This document shows, one piece after another, positions 35,005 to 43,850 of a DNA stretch of 64,000 bases. The DNA is from Blautia sp. (GTDB taxonomy: Bacteria; Bacillota; Clostridia; Lachnospirales; Lachnospiraceae). Location of the stretch: positions 633,575 to 697,574 of the forward strand of contig JAMPAC010000001.1 of NCBI GenBank assembly GCA_023667395.1, read 5' to 3'. The notes under the pieces are model-generated. The model ran no database searches, was not told the origin of the DNA, and saw only the letters and a list, made by a program, of their open reading frames with translations. Every line of letters starts with the position of its first letter. Positions within the stretch are counted from its first letter, which is position 1. Both the position numbers and the translations under genes were made by a program.

Positions 35005-35450
35005 CGAATACCCCTTGTCTTGTTTTCTTCTTCTACTTTCTTGCAGAATACAATACACAGAACAGCCACCACCACATGCAGCAGCGGACTGATCGCATTA
35101 GATAAATTACCTGCAATCACCTTGAACAGCGTATCGATGCCATAAATTACGATCAACGCCACAGCAGGCATCTGGCATAACCTGATACTCCCCTTTCCAT
35201 CAGAGAACCGGAACCCGCGGATTCCCGCCAGCATATCCAGCAGAGCCATCATAAAATACATTACTGCCAGCAGAATCAACACCACGGAGCCTTCCATAAA
35301 GCCGAACAGTCCCTGATAGGATTCCAGCATCATGGCAATCTCCTCCTTCGCCAGCACGGACGCTGCAAGCATGGCCAGCCCTACCAGGATATCCCCCACC
35401 CCATATGCCATTAATATCACACTCGTCATTTTAAGTTTATTGCCCGGCAT
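35001..35450 (-). CDS. Small four-helix membrane protein (DUF308-like)
   Basis: A 149-residue integral membrane protein with four hydrophobic spans (TSVILMAYGVGDILVGLAML; GSVVLILLAVMYFMMALLDML; MPAVALIVIYGIDTLF; PLLHVVVAVLCIVFC) and a charged C-terminus. The pattern resembles DUF308/HdeD-like proteins, but the match is only general. It is translationally coupled to the phosphodiesterase downstream. Confidence 0.6.
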   Translation of the reverse strand: MPGNKLKMTSVILMAYGVGDILVGLAMLAASVLAKEEIAMMLESYQGLFGFMEGSVVLILLAVMYFMMALLDMLAGIRGFRFSDGKGSIRLCQMPAVALIVIYGIDTLFKVIAGNLSNAISPLLHVVVAVLCIVFCKKVEEENKTRGIR

Positions 35451-35493
35451 ACCTATTTCCTCCCTCGGTTTGGATTAAATACTTGCATTTATT

Positions 35494-35522
35494 GTACCAT
35501 GTGCATAGACCGCACATGGTAC
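35494..35522. promoter_or_regulatory. Inverted repeat in leader of membrane-protein operon
   Basis: GTACCATGTGC (35494-35504) and GCACATGGTAC (35512-35522) are perfect 11-bp arms around a 7-base loop. It lies between the promoter at 35563 and the start at 35450, as an operator or RNA hairpin. Confidence 0.55.
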
Positions 35523-35562
35523 TTATGGCCATCCGGCCGCTGGCTGCCTTGAATATGGACTT

Positions 35563-35591
35563 ATTATATCATAGTATGCCCGGAATGTCAT
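35563..35591 (-). promoter_or_regulatory. Promoter of 35450-34318 operon
   Basis: Minus strand ATGACA (35586-35591), 17-bp spacer, TATAAT (35563-35568). Confidence 0.6.
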
Positions 35592-35616
35592 CAGAACCAT
35601 ATTTTAAAATTTCCTG

Positions 35617-35645
35617 TTGACAACTCCTGATTTCTCTGGTATTCT
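35617..35645 (+). promoter_or_regulatory. Promoter of tyrS
   Basis: Perfect TTGACA (35617-35622), 17-bp spacer, TATTCT (35640-35645), directly before the T-box leader. Confidence 0.7.
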
Positions 35646-35664
35646 GACTTCACAATTTCATAGT

Positions 35665-36020
35665 CAAGCGATTGATTTAGAAAGGCAATGACAAGAACAA
35701 GTAACACACAGTGGAACATACAGAAAGCTGCCGGTTGATGAGAGGCGCATGGGAAGCGGTGTGTGAATACATCTTTGAGCTTCGCACCAAATACTGTTCA
35801 TGGTATCGGACAATTAGTAGGCTGCGACGGTTCCCGCATCCGTTATCGTGCTAGAGTATAAACCCGGTAATTATGTCCGCTGATCTTTTACGCGACCAAC
35901 AGCGCCAATACAACGACCGGGCGTACTCGAAGAGGCCGTCAGGCGTGAGCCTGGCAGTGAACATCAGGTGGTATCACGAGACATTATGACTCTCGTCCTT
36001 TTGAAGGACGGGAGTTTTTT
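35665..36020 (+). ncRNA. T-box riboswitch (tyrosine)
   Basis: The long tyrS leader has T-box features: a Stem I start with AATGACAAGAACAAGTA (35686-35702), a candidate specifier codon TAC (Tyr) at 35769-35771 within GAATACATCTTTGAGC, the T-box sequence AGGTGGTATCACG (35966-35978) that pairs with the uncharged tRNA acceptor end, and a terminator hairpin CTCTCGTCCTT/AGGACGGGAG with TTTTTT (35990-36020). Uncharged tRNA-Tyr should favour the antiterminator and allow tyrS expression. Exact 5' limit is approximate. Confidence 0.88.
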
Positions 36021-36109
36021 GTTTCCGTTTTCATTGTGTATCTTTATCAAGGCCTTATGAAATTTAATATGACAGGGACAACATCCCTCTGAAAGGAGAC
36101 AGCAACACA

Positions 36110-37408
36110 ATGAACGCAACAAACACAACACAGCAAAAAGCAGAACAGCCAAACATGGAACCACACAATGCCATGCCGGAGGACACAGCGCCTTTACAGG
36201 CTCAGGTCACACATCAGCTGCGCATCATCAAACAGGGCTCCACGAACCTGATCGGTGAGGAAGACCTGAAAAAGAAACTGGAGCGGAGCATCCTCACCAA
36301 AATCCCGCTGAAGATCAAATTCGGCATGGACCCCAGCGCCCCCGACCTGCACCTGGGGCATGCCGTGGCGCTGCGCAAATTAAAGCAACTTCAGGATCTG
36401 GGACACACCGTGATCATCATTGTGGGCGACTTTACGGGAAAGATCGGCGACCCCACCGGAAAAAGCAAGGGCAGGAACGCTTTGACGGACGCGGAAGTAC
36501 TGCGCAACGCCCAGACCTACCAGGAACAGGTATTCCGCATCCTGGACAGGGAAAAGACCATCGTGCGCTACAACGGCGAATGGCTGGAACTGCTGCAGCT
36601 GAATCAGGTGCTGAAGCTTGCGTCCACCATCACCGTGGCGCGGATGCTGGAGCGGGATGACTTTCAGACCCGGTTCCGCAATAACACGCCCATCGGGCTG
36701 CATGAATTTTTTTACCCGCTGATGCAGGCATACGATTCCGTGGAGATAGAAGCGGACCTCGAACTGGGCGGAACGGACCAGACCTTTAACATCCTCATGG
36801 GCAGAAGCCTCCAGAAAGATATGGGGCAGGAGCCCCAGGCGGCGTTGTTCATGCCCCTTTTGGAAGGAACCGACGGCGTGGAAAAAATGAGCAAGAGCCT
36901 GGGCAATTACATCGGCATCTACGAGGACGCCAGAACCATCTTCCAGAAGACCATGCAGATACCGGACAACATGATCGTCAAATATTTTGAACTGGCCACG
37001 GATATCCTGCCAGAAGAACTGGATCAGGTCAAAACCGAACTGGAAAACGGCTGCAACCCCAGGGATATCAAGATGCGGCTGGCGGAAACGGTAACCTCCC
37101 TGTACCACACTCCCCAGGAGACACAGGAAGCAAAGGACTTTTTCATCCGGGCTTTTTCCAAAAGGGAGATTCCCGACCAGGCGGATACCTTGTCCGTACC
37201 CTTCGCGCAGGGGAAATTTTCAGACTACATCCGTCCCTTGGTGGCAGCGGGCTACGCCGCCAGCGGAAGCGAACTGCGCCGGATGGTGGCGCAGGGCGGC
37301 GTCCGGAAAAACGGCGTACAGCTGGAAAACGTGGACGAAATCATATATTCCGGGGATGTACTGCGGATCGGCAAACGCAGATTCGTTAAAATAACATATA
37401 ATATGTAA
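36110..37408 (+). CDS. tyrS: Tyrosine--tRNA ligase
   Basis: Class I aminoacyl-tRNA synthetase that charges tRNA-Tyr. In its 432 residues the HIGH motif is DLHLGHAVALRKL, the KMSKS motif is EKMSKSLGNYIG, and a C-terminal S4 RNA-binding domain contains GSELRRMVAQGGVRKNGVQ. The first ~35 residues (MNATNTTQQKAEQ..) are an extra unstructured N-terminus; a start at an internal Met is possible, but AAAGGAG is well placed for ATG 36110. The length and KMSKS context fit the TyrZ-like clade. Controlled by the T-box upstream and closed by a strong terminator. Confidence 0.95.
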   Translation: MNATNTTQQKAEQPNMEPHNAMPEDTAPLQAQVTHQLRIIKQGSTNLIGEEDLKKKLERSILTKIPLKIKFGMDPSAPDLHLGHAVALRKLKQLQDLGHTVIIIVGDFTGKIGDPTGKSKGRNALTDAEVLRNAQTYQEQVFRILDREKTIVRYNGEWLELLQLNQVLKLASTITVARMLERDDFQTRFRNNTPIGLHEFFYPLMQAYDSVEIEADLELGGTDQTFNILMGRSLQKDMGQEPQAALFMPLLEGTDGVEKMSKSLGNYIGIYEDARTIFQKTMQIPDNMIVKYFELATDILPEELDQVKTELENGCNPRDIKMRLAETVTSLYHTPQETQEAKDFFIRAFSKREIPDQADTLSVPFAQGKFSDYIRPLVAAGYAASGSELRRMVAQGGVRKNGVQLENVDEIIYSGDVLRIGKRRFVKITYNM

Positions 37409-37410
37409 TT

Positions 37411-37450
37411 ATAACAGGTGCATCCGCTTCAGTGGATACACCTGTTATTT
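37411..37450. terminator. Terminator after tyrS
   Basis: ATAACAGGTGCATCC (37411-37425) pairs with GGATACACCTGTTAT (37434-37448), followed by TTTTA; it also serves the converging AAA-nuclease gene. Confidence 0.85.
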
Positions 37451-39330
37451 TAAGGCTGGCTTTCACTTACAATGCGCACCTGCTTCCCTGAAAAGGCAAC
37501 GCCATATTTCACAATATTAGTAATCCCATTATTTCTCAGTTCGGCATCATACCGCTTCTCATTGATCTGGTCAAGAGCCTCCCTGGCCCGCTTTTCCAAC
37601 TGCTCCCCGCCAAAGTCCCTGCCATACTTTACCTCGATCAGGATTCCGGGCAGCTGTTTCGTCCTGGGATACAGGCCGATATCAAACCTCCCGTCCCCCG
37701 ACTCCCTATTGGAAACGATCCTGTACTGGTCGTCCATCAGCGCCAGCATACCCGCCGTCAATCCATGGAAAAAGCTTTCCTCCCCGGCGTCATAGTAGCT
37801 GATTGTCCTGTCCAGGTATTCCGTCAACGCACTCTGCAGTTTCTCCTGATCTTTCATGTATATGCTTTCCGCCACTTTCTCTGCGGAAGACCTTTTCACC
37901 GCGCCGCACCTGATCAGGTGGTTCAGGATCTCATTCCGGTATACCGCGCTGATCTCCTTATTGGGAATCTGGATCCAGCACAGATACGCGCCTGTGGGCA
38001 GCAGATCCCCTTTCACGGCCTTAAGGTATCCCGCAGCCAGCAGAAGGCTGTAGATATTGGCCGGATCCGCGTTCAGAGCGGGATAGATCACATTCATATC
38101 GATCCGGGCGATCACGGTCTCTCCCTGCAGAAGATCCTCCAATTTTTCCATCATATCCGGCGCGGCCACGTTCAATACCTCGTCCAGTATCTCATTCCTC
38201 CCGGTATTGGCCCAATACGCCTGAGGCACGCACTTTTTGGAAATATAGCTGATCACGGACCAGGGATTAAAGATCTCCGTGGTTCCGAACAAATATCCGT
38301 CGTACCACTGACAAAGTTCCCCATATGAACTCTCCGCGTGATAAGCCCCCAGCATATCGCCCACTTCCCGCACGGTAAATCCGAAATACTGGCTGTACGC
38401 GTCATCCAGCACAGTATTTACGTCCAGATTGTTCAATCCGCTGAAAATACTTTCCTGCGCGATCCGGAGTATCCCCGTCAGGAAGCCAAAGGACAAGTGC
38501 GGGTTATCCTTAAATCCGCCGGAGAAGAAATTGCGCATGAATCCCACGATCTTCTCATAATAATCCCGCGAATATCCCTCCTGGATGGGCGTATCGTATT
38601 CGTCGATAATGATGATCGGCGCCTTTTTATGGTATCCATGGAGCATACGCGACAGATTCTCCAACGAGGAGGATAACTCTACCTCCGATGCCGTACCTGA
38701 CATGATCCTGTTCAGGTAATCCCGCTCAAAATCCGCCAGCGCACCATCCTCAAACAATTCCCTGTGCCTGCCGAACTCCGCCTGGAGCAGAATGGATATC
38801 TTGTCCAGGGCCGCCTGCCAGGAATCATACTTCACATCCTTGAAAGTCAGGAAGATGACCGGATATTTCCCCTGATGGGAAGTATATTCCTCCCCATATT
38901 TCCATATCTTTTTATCCCTGAAATATACGCTGGTGTCCTCCCCGGATATCTCAAAGAACACGCGCAGCATATCCATGTTCAGGGTCTTCCCGAATCTCCT
39001 CGGCCTGGTAAAAAGGGAGACCTGGGCTTTCCTGTCCAGCACATCCCTGATCAGCAGCGTCTTATCCACATAATAATAATCCGCCTGGGCTTTTTTGTAA
39101 TCGGAAACCCCGATGGGCATGGAAAGGGTGGATACGGGCTTTTTCCGGTACGCGCCGCTTTTAATGCGGCTATCCGCCGGTTTCACCGCGTCTGCGGGAA
39201 TCTGCCAGTCCCGCCCCACTTTCATGGCCCCGGGAATCTTCCCGTCCTTACAAAACCCGCTCACCGTCCTGTCCGAAACATTCCACATTTCAGCTACATC
39301 CCTGCAGGAAACCATGTACATATCCGGCAT
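37450..39330 (-). CDS. HTH-AAA-ATPase-like-PD-(D/E)XK nuclease fusion
   Basis: A 626-residue three-part protein. Residues 1-60 are an excisionase/MerR-type helix-turn-helix (SCRDVAEMWNVSDRTVSGFC and GKIPGAMKVGRDWQIP). Then comes the AAA-ATPase-like domain: [31 protein letters not shown] (Walker A-like), APIIIIDEYDTPI (Walker B). The C-terminal nuclease domain has DGRFDIGL and GILIEVKYG (Asp...Glu-x-Lys). It is a paralogue of 10899 with an added DNA-binding head. Start: ATG 39330 is close to GGAAGGGAG, and ATG 39321 is better spaced. An inverted repeat covers its promoter, so the HTH probably autoregulates. Confidence 0.85.
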   Translation of the reverse strand: MPDMYMVSCRDVAEMWNVSDRTVSGFCKDGKIPGAMKVGRDWQIPADAVKPADSRIKSGAYRKKPVSTLSMPIGVSDYKKAQADYYYVDKTLLIRDVLDRKAQVSLFTRPRRFGKTLNMDMLRVFFEISGEDTSVYFRDKKIWKYGEEYTSHQGKYPVIFLTFKDVKYDSWQAALDKISILLQAEFGRHRELFEDGALADFERDYLNRIMSGTASEVELSSSLENLSRMLHGYHKKAPIIIIDEYDTPIQEGYSRDYYEKIVGFMRNFFSGGFKDNPHLSFGFLTGILRIAQESIFSGLNNLDVNTVLDDAYSQYFGFTVREVGDMLGAYHAESSYGELCQWYDGYLFGTTEIFNPWSVISYISKKCVPQAYWANTGRNEILDEVLNVAAPDMMEKLEDLLQGETVIARIDMNVIYPALNADPANIYSLLLAAGYLKAVKGDLLPTGAYLCWIQIPNKEISAVYRNEILNHLIRCGAVKRSSAEKVAESIYMKDQEKLQSALTEYLDRTISYYDAGEESFFHGLTAGMLALMDDQYRIVSNRESGDGRFDIGLYPRTKQLPGILIEVKYGRDFGGEQLEKRAREALDQINEKRYDAELRNNGITNIVKYGVAFSGKQVRIVSESQP

Positions 39331-39359
39331 CTCCCTTCCTGTCTGTAATCCATATATCC

Positions 39360-39413
39360 ATTATATGCATTTTTCGGAAAAATATCAATACAATCTGGTA
39401 TTTTTCCGAAAAA
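39360..39413 (-). promoter_or_regulatory. Promoter with overlapping inverted-repeat operator
   Basis: Minus-strand promoter: TTGATA (39383-39388), 17-bp spacer, TATAAT (39360-39365). A perfect inverted repeat with 15-bp arms TTTTTCGGAAAAATA (39370-39384) and TATTTTTCCGAAAAA (39399-39413) covers the spacer and upstream side. Each arm is itself nearly symmetric, so two dimers could bind. Confidence 0.7.
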
Positions 39414-39420
39414 CATTTGA

Positions 39421-39469
39421 CAGTCCGGTGTAACAGTTCAGTGCTCTGTCTGAACTGTTACAGTCCGGT
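39421..39469. repeat. Hairpin flanked by 9-bp direct repeats
   Basis: CAGTCCGGT occurs at 39421-39429 and 39461-39469. Between them GTAACAGTTCAG (39430-39441) pairs with CTGAACTGTTAC (39450-39461). The hairpin lies 26 bp past the dipeptidase stop and can act as its terminator. ACAGTCCGGTT recurs at 34160-34170, before secA. Confidence 0.6.
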
Positions 39470-39494
39470 TACAATATGCATCGCATTTCCCCGC

Positions 39495-40589
39495 TCACAA
39501 TGTCTCTTTATACACCCGGAGCACATTCCGGTAAAATATCATATCCAGCTGGCTCTCCGTGAATCCTGCCCTGCGCATACCGTTCCAGAGGGCTTCCATG
39601 CCCTGCGCGCCGGGAATCTCCTCATAGGCGCTGATGCCGTCAAAATCGCTGCCCAGCCCCAGCGCCTCAATCCCTCCCACATTGGCGATATGCTGCGCAT
39701 GGCGCGCCACCGCCCGGATGCTGCCCTGGTTTTCCACGCCAACCAGCTTCTCCTCCAGGAAATCCGCGCAATAGTTAAGACCCATGACGCCGCCCCGCTC
39801 CGCCAGCTTCCGAATCATATCGTCAGTCATGTTCCTCACGCAGGGACAGACGCTTCTGGCATTGGAATGGCTTGCCACAAAGGGCTTCCTGGTCACCGCC
39901 AGGACGTCATAGAACCCTGCGTCCGACAGATGGGACACGTCAGGTATCATGCCCAGACGCTCCATCTCGGCCACCATCTCTTTTCCCTTTTCCGTCAATC
40001 CTCCCATGGTATTGCTGGTACGGTTAAAGGCCTCAAACGCCGCCTGCGCCTCCTCCCGCTTCCGCTCATATTCCGCAGTGCCCGGCTCACACTGTTCCCA
40101 GGCTTTTTTCACCTCCATGGCTTTCCTACCCAGTTCCCCGTCAAAGTTGGGAGACCCGATCTCATTGGGGAAATTCCAGGTCAGCGTCATCATACGGACG
40201 CCCATCTCATACAGCTTGCGCAGTTTCCCAATCTCGCCCTTACAGACCGCGCCCTCTTCCACGGTCAGCATGGCGGACATTTTTCCCGCCGCTTCGTTGG
40301 CCGCGATATCCTCATAACGGAGCACCGGCGCTATCAGGTCCTGATTGCGCTCCAGTTCCACCCGGTAGTGCTGATACAGCCCGCAGACCCTCTCCCAGGG
40401 ATCTCCGTCACGGTCCAGTTCCACAAACAAGGCAAAGTTCTGGAGCAGGTAGTGGCTGTCCCGCATACGCATCAGGTCCAGGTGGCATCCGTTCCGGCGC
40501 AGTTCCTCAGGCGTTCCCCGCTCCTTAAGGCAAAGCAGCCTGTAAATAGTGTCACAGTGCATATCGATTACTTTCATATCATCACACAT
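39495..40589 (-). CDS. Membrane-dipeptidase family (peptidase M19) protein
   Basis: A 364-residue zinc dipeptidase of the renal-dipeptidase (M19) family, which cleaves dipeptides including D-amino-acid types. The binuclear metal site residues are visible in VIDMHCDTIYRL, LTVEEGAV (bridging Glu), PDVSHLSDAGF, FVASHSNARSVCPC and LGLGSDFDGI. There is no signal peptide, so it is cytoplasmic. ATG 40589 or ATG 40577 (MKVIDMHCDT) may be the start; neither has a strong ribosome site. It follows the SGNH gene by 15 bp and may be co-transcribed. Confidence 0.93.
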   Translation of the reverse strand: MCDDMKVIDMHCDTIYRLLCLKERGTPEELRRNGCHLDLMRMRDSHYLLQNFALFVELDRDGDPWERVCGLYQHYRVELERNQDLIAPVLRYEDIAANEAAGKMSAMLTVEEGAVCKGEIGKLRKLYEMGVRMMTLTWNFPNEIGSPNFDGELGRKAMEVKKAWEQCEPGTAEYERKREEAQAAFEAFNRTSNTMGGLTEKGKEMVAEMERLGMIPDVSHLSDAGFYDVLAVTRKPFVASHSNARSVCPCVRNMTDDMIRKLAERGGVMGLNYCADFLEEKLVGVENQGSIRAVARHAQHIANVGGIEALGLGSDFDGISAYEEIPGAQGMEALWNGMRRAGFTESQLDMIFYRNVLRVYKETL

Positions 40590-40604
40590 CCATTTCTGTT
40601 AGCT

Positions 40605-41627
40605 TTATTCTTCTTCCATTTCTGTCTCCCTGACAATGGCATGCTCTTTTAAATAAGTCTTCCAGATATCAATATACTGAGCTTTCAGGTGAACCCCGTC
40701 AAAGGTATAGGAAGCCTCCATTCCGCCGGTCTCGTCGCAGATCTCCGGGTTCACGTCCAGATAGAAAATGCGCTCGTTGTCCGCCAGCTGGGAAAGCGCC
40801 TCGTTCCGCGCCTCGATTCCCTCGTTGTTGATATAGTCGCCCTGCTCGGAGCGTTCCGTGGTGACCTTGATGATCCCCTGGATGTAAAGGATCGCATCGG
40901 GCTGCAGTTCCAGCAGATGATCCACTGCTTCCTGATAGGCCGCCACGAAGCTTTCCACCGTCCCGGTGCCCATCTCATTGATACCGATCATCAGGTATAT
41001 CTTGGCATAGGAATTCTGTGACAGCGCCTCTTCCACCGTTATCTTCCTCTTCTGCCCCTCCACCGGCACGATCTTGGAATCAAACAGCTTATAGATGGTC
41101 AGCCCTGTGGACGCACAGAAGTCAGCCGTCTCCTCCAGACCACCATATTCCAGCATCCCCACTGTGCGGGAATCTCCGATAAAAACGGCGTCCGCAAAAT
41201 AATCGTCCTCCACCGTATGGTACATTTCCCCGCTGTCAGGCTCTGATGCCACAGTTTCTTCCGATACCGCCGGGGCATCTCCTGCAGATACCCCAACGCC
41301 CTCTGCGTCAGGCACAACTCCATTTTCCCCGACAGATGCCGCCATGCTGTCCGCTCCCGACACAGTGACCGCATCCGCGTCGGACACCGTAATCCCATCC
41401 GTACCGGACGCAATAATGCCCTCTGTTCCTGACACGTCAGCCCTGGGCGTCTCTTCTTCCGCCCTGACGGTACTGGCCTGCCGGAAGTCCTGTTTCATAG
41501 CCTCATACCAGCTTTTTACCTGCTCCAGCGGTTTCGCATAAACCTGCCATTCGTCCACCACCGACAGATAAATGATACCTGCCACAACCCAAAAGATCAA
41601 ATATCTCCACTTTTTAAACCACTTCAT
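40605..41627 (-). CDS. Membrane-anchored SGNH/GDSL-type hydrolase
   Basis: A 340-residue protein with an N-terminal membrane anchor (YLIFWVVAGIIYLSVVDEW). A low-complexity linker of VSG-T/A-D-type repeats (about residues 65-125) follows, then an SGNH hydrolase domain. Block I is VFIGDSRTVGM (nucleophile Ser), the Asn block is LMIGINEMG, and the C-terminal Asp/His pair is DGVHLKAQY. The domain faces the outside. Next to an MBOAT acyltransferase gene this is the arrangement of polysaccharide O-acetylation systems such as AlgI/AlgX or PatA/PatB, in which the SGNH partner moves the acetyl group to the glycan. Confidence 0.88.
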   Translation of the reverse strand: MKWFKKWRYLIFWVVAGIIYLSVVDEWQVYAKPLEQVKSWYEAMKQDFRQASTVRAEEETPRADVSGTEGIIASGTDGITVSDADAVTVSGADSMAASVGENGVVPDAEGVGVSAGDAPAVSEETVASEPDSGEMYHTVEDDYFADAVFIGDSRTVGMLEYGGLEETADFCASTGLTIYKLFDSKIVPVEGQKRKITVEEALSQNSYAKIYLMIGINEMGTGTVESFVAAYQEAVDHLLELQPDAILYIQGIIKVTTERSEQGDYINNEGIEARNEALSQLADNERIFYLDVNPEICDETGGMEASYTFDGVHLKAQYIDIWKTYLKEHAIVRETEMEEE

Positions 41628-41692
41628 GATATCACCTGTTCTTTATCCACGAAAGACTGTTCCCCATCCAGTCCGAATCTGATCAACAATCC

Positions 41693-43087
41693 TTAAAAAT
41701 TCCGATACATAAACGGATTCTGCCCCTCGATCTGCAGCCTCCATATGCAGAACCAGAAGAGTGCGATCAGCAGGATCATTCCCGGCAAACTGTCCTTAAA
41801 CCTTTGAAAAAGCTTCTGTAGCAGCGGCGTGCAGGCGAAACCGCCTGCGGCGAACAGCGCGCCGTAATTCACCAACGCTTTCTCCCAGTCGCCCGCGCTG
41901 ACGCGGATCCCCTCCACCACGCCGAACATCCTGCCCAGATAGATCCCCAGCTGGGAAATATCCGTAATGGCAAAGCACATCCAGCTGATGGGGATCACGA
42001 ACCACAGGTAGAGATGGGGCAGCCCTTTCAGGATACCGTGGGAAAACAATTTCCCCACTCCCAGCCGTTCCATCTGTCTCTCCATCACGATCAGGATCCA
42101 GAGCATGAGCCCCCACAACAGGAAATTCAGGGTGCGTCCATGCCATAGCGCCGTCAACAGCCATACGCACAACAGATGAAACAGCGTGCGCCACTCGCCT
42201 TTCCGGTTTCCGCCCAAGGGGATATAGACATAACGACAGAACCACTGTCCCAGCGTCATGTGCCACCTGCGGTAAAACTTTCTCACGGAACCTGCCATAT
42301 AGGGATTGTTGAAGTTCGACGGCAGAGAAAAGCCCAGCATCTGCCCCAGGCCCACAGCCATCAGAGAATATCCGTAAAAATCGAAATACAGCTTCATGGA
42401 ATAGGCAACGGCGGCAATCCAGGCAAGGGGTGTGGAAATGCTCTCAAATCCCGTAACCTGCACTTCTCTCCACAGCAGCCCCAGACGATCCGCCAATAAT
42501 ACCTTAAAGACCAGACCCACGGTAAAGATCTGTAACCCGGCCTGTATGTTCTTCGCAGAAAATTCTCTTTCGTATAATGCTCCTTTCACCTCCCCATATC
42601 TGGCTATGGGGCCGGAAAGCAGCTGTGGGAACATGGTGATATATGTCGCCAGCCGCAGAAAGGAGGTCTCCTTTGTCTCTTCACCCTTATATACATCGAT
42701 CAGATAAGACAGGATCCGGAACGTATAATAACTGATGCCCAAGGGCAGCGCGCTTACGCCGATCCCTGTCTTAAATACCGCAAGTACACCGATATTTCCT
42801 GCCACGGCCACAGCCAGCAGGCATTTTCTTTTGTATTCTAACTTTCTTTTCCTTTGTTTCCTATCCTTACCCTTCAGCCTTGCTCCTCTTGCAAGGTGTA
42901 ATCCCAGAAAATAATTTACTGACACTGAAACGATCAATAACCATAAATATTCCGGCTCCCCGAAAGCATAAAAGACCAGGCTTCCTGTAAGCAGTACCAC
43001 ATTCTTCATATGCCGGGGAGTCACACCATACAGAAGCAGAAACAGCGGCAGAAAACAGAGCAAGAATTCCATACTGCTAAATTCCAA
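41693..43087 (-). CDS. MBOAT family O-acyltransferase (AlgI/DltB-like)
   Basis: A 464-residue polytopic membrane protein with about ten spans. MBOAT enzymes move acyl groups across or at the membrane. Family landmarks are LLFYGVTPRHMKN-like N-terminal helices, PQLLSGPIARYGEV, FNNPYMAGSVRKFYRRWHMTLG and the catalytic histidine in WLLTALWHGRTLNFLLWG (about 310). It ends in FMYRNF. The SGNH gene starts 66 bp downstream on the same strand, so a joint role in acetylating a cell-surface polymer is likely. Confidence 0.92.
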   Translation of the reverse strand: MEFSSMEFLLCFLPLFLLLYGVTPRHMKNVVLLTGSLVFYAFGEPEYLWLLIVSVSVNYFLGLHLARGARLKGKDRKQRKRKLEYKRKCLLAVAVAGNIGVLAVFKTGIGVSALPLGISYYTFRILSYLIDVYKGEETKETSFLRLATYITMFPQLLSGPIARYGEVKGALYEREFSAKNIQAGLQIFTVGLVFKVLLADRLGLLWREVQVTGFESISTPLAWIAAVAYSMKLYFDFYGYSLMAVGLGQMLGFSLPSNFNNPYMAGSVRKFYRRWHMTLGQWFCRYVYIPLGGNRKGEWRTLFHLLCVWLLTALWHGRTLNFLLWGLMLWILIVMERQMERLGVGKLFSHGILKGLPHLYLWFVIPISWMCFAITDISQLGIYLGRMFGVVEGIRVSAGDWEKALVNYGALFAAGGFACTPLLQKLFQRFKDSLPGMILLIALFWFCIWRLQIEGQNPFMYRNF

Positions 43088-43243
43088 GACCTATCACATC
43101 TTTCATCGCTTCTATATATCTATAGTATCGTTTTAGCCGTCCCATTACAACAAAAATTTTCTTAATTTTACCTAACAATTTTTTACAAAATTATTGCAAA
43201 TCAGTCTTATTATGTTAATATTAAAAAGCGGAGGACTCAAAAC

Positions 43244-43846
43244 ATGAACAGCAAGTTTTTTGACCTGAAAAAAGAAAAGCAGGACAGGATGATCAATGCG
43301 TCCCTGAAGATATTTGCCCTTCAGGGTTACCGTCATGCCAGTACCGATGACATCGTAAGGGAAGCCGCCGTCAGCAAGGGACTGCTGTTCCACTATTTCG
43401 GAAGCAAACTGGGAGTTTATACTTTCATCTACGACTACAGTGTCCGTTATATGAATCTGGAGTTGAAATCCAATGTGGATCCCAACGAAAAAGATATGTT
43501 CCTGCTCTTGAAGCAGATGGAAGCCGCGCGTATGCACGCCATGCGCGGTTATCCCTATATGCAGCAGTTCCTGAACCGCTCCATGTCCGAGGATGTAAGC
43601 GAGGCGCTGCTTGCCATCGAAACCAAGCGGAATGTTCTGGCGGGAACCTACGACGCCATTGACCGACAGATGGATTTCTCCGCATTTCCGGCGGGAATAG
43701 ACGGTGAAAAACTCCGTAAGATGCTGGATCTCACCATCATGGGCCTGATGACGGAACGTTTTCATGATGCCTCTTTCCAGCCGGAAATGCTGTATGAAGA
43801 AGTCTGCAGTTATCTGGATATGGTCAGGAAACTGGTATACCGCTGA
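43244..43846 (+). CDS. TetR-family transcriptional regulator
   Basis: A 200-residue regulator. The TetR helix-turn-helix is in RMINASLKIFALQGYRHASTDDIVREAAVSKGLLFHYFGSK-like order (residues ~14-55), including GLLFHYFGSK. The C-terminal ligand domain is helical. GCGGAGGA precedes the ATG. It is divergent from the MBOAT gene, so control of the O-acylation genes is possible; its ligand is unknown. Confidence 0.93.
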   Translation: MNSKFFDLKKEKQDRMINASLKIFALQGYRHASTDDIVREAAVSKGLLFHYFGSKLGVYTFIYDYSVRYMNLELKSNVDPNEKDMFLLLKQMEAARMHAMRGYPYMQQFLNRSMSEDVSEALLAIETKRNVLAGTYDAIDRQMDFSAFPAGIDGEKLRKMLDLTIMGLMTERFHDASFQPEMLYEEVCSYLDMVRKLVYR

Positions 43847-43850
43847 CTTG

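Noticed and set aside
39417-40652. 411-codon plus-strand frame opposite the dipeptidase
   Set aside because: The minus strand carries a clear M19 dipeptidase; the plus frame has shadow-type composition.
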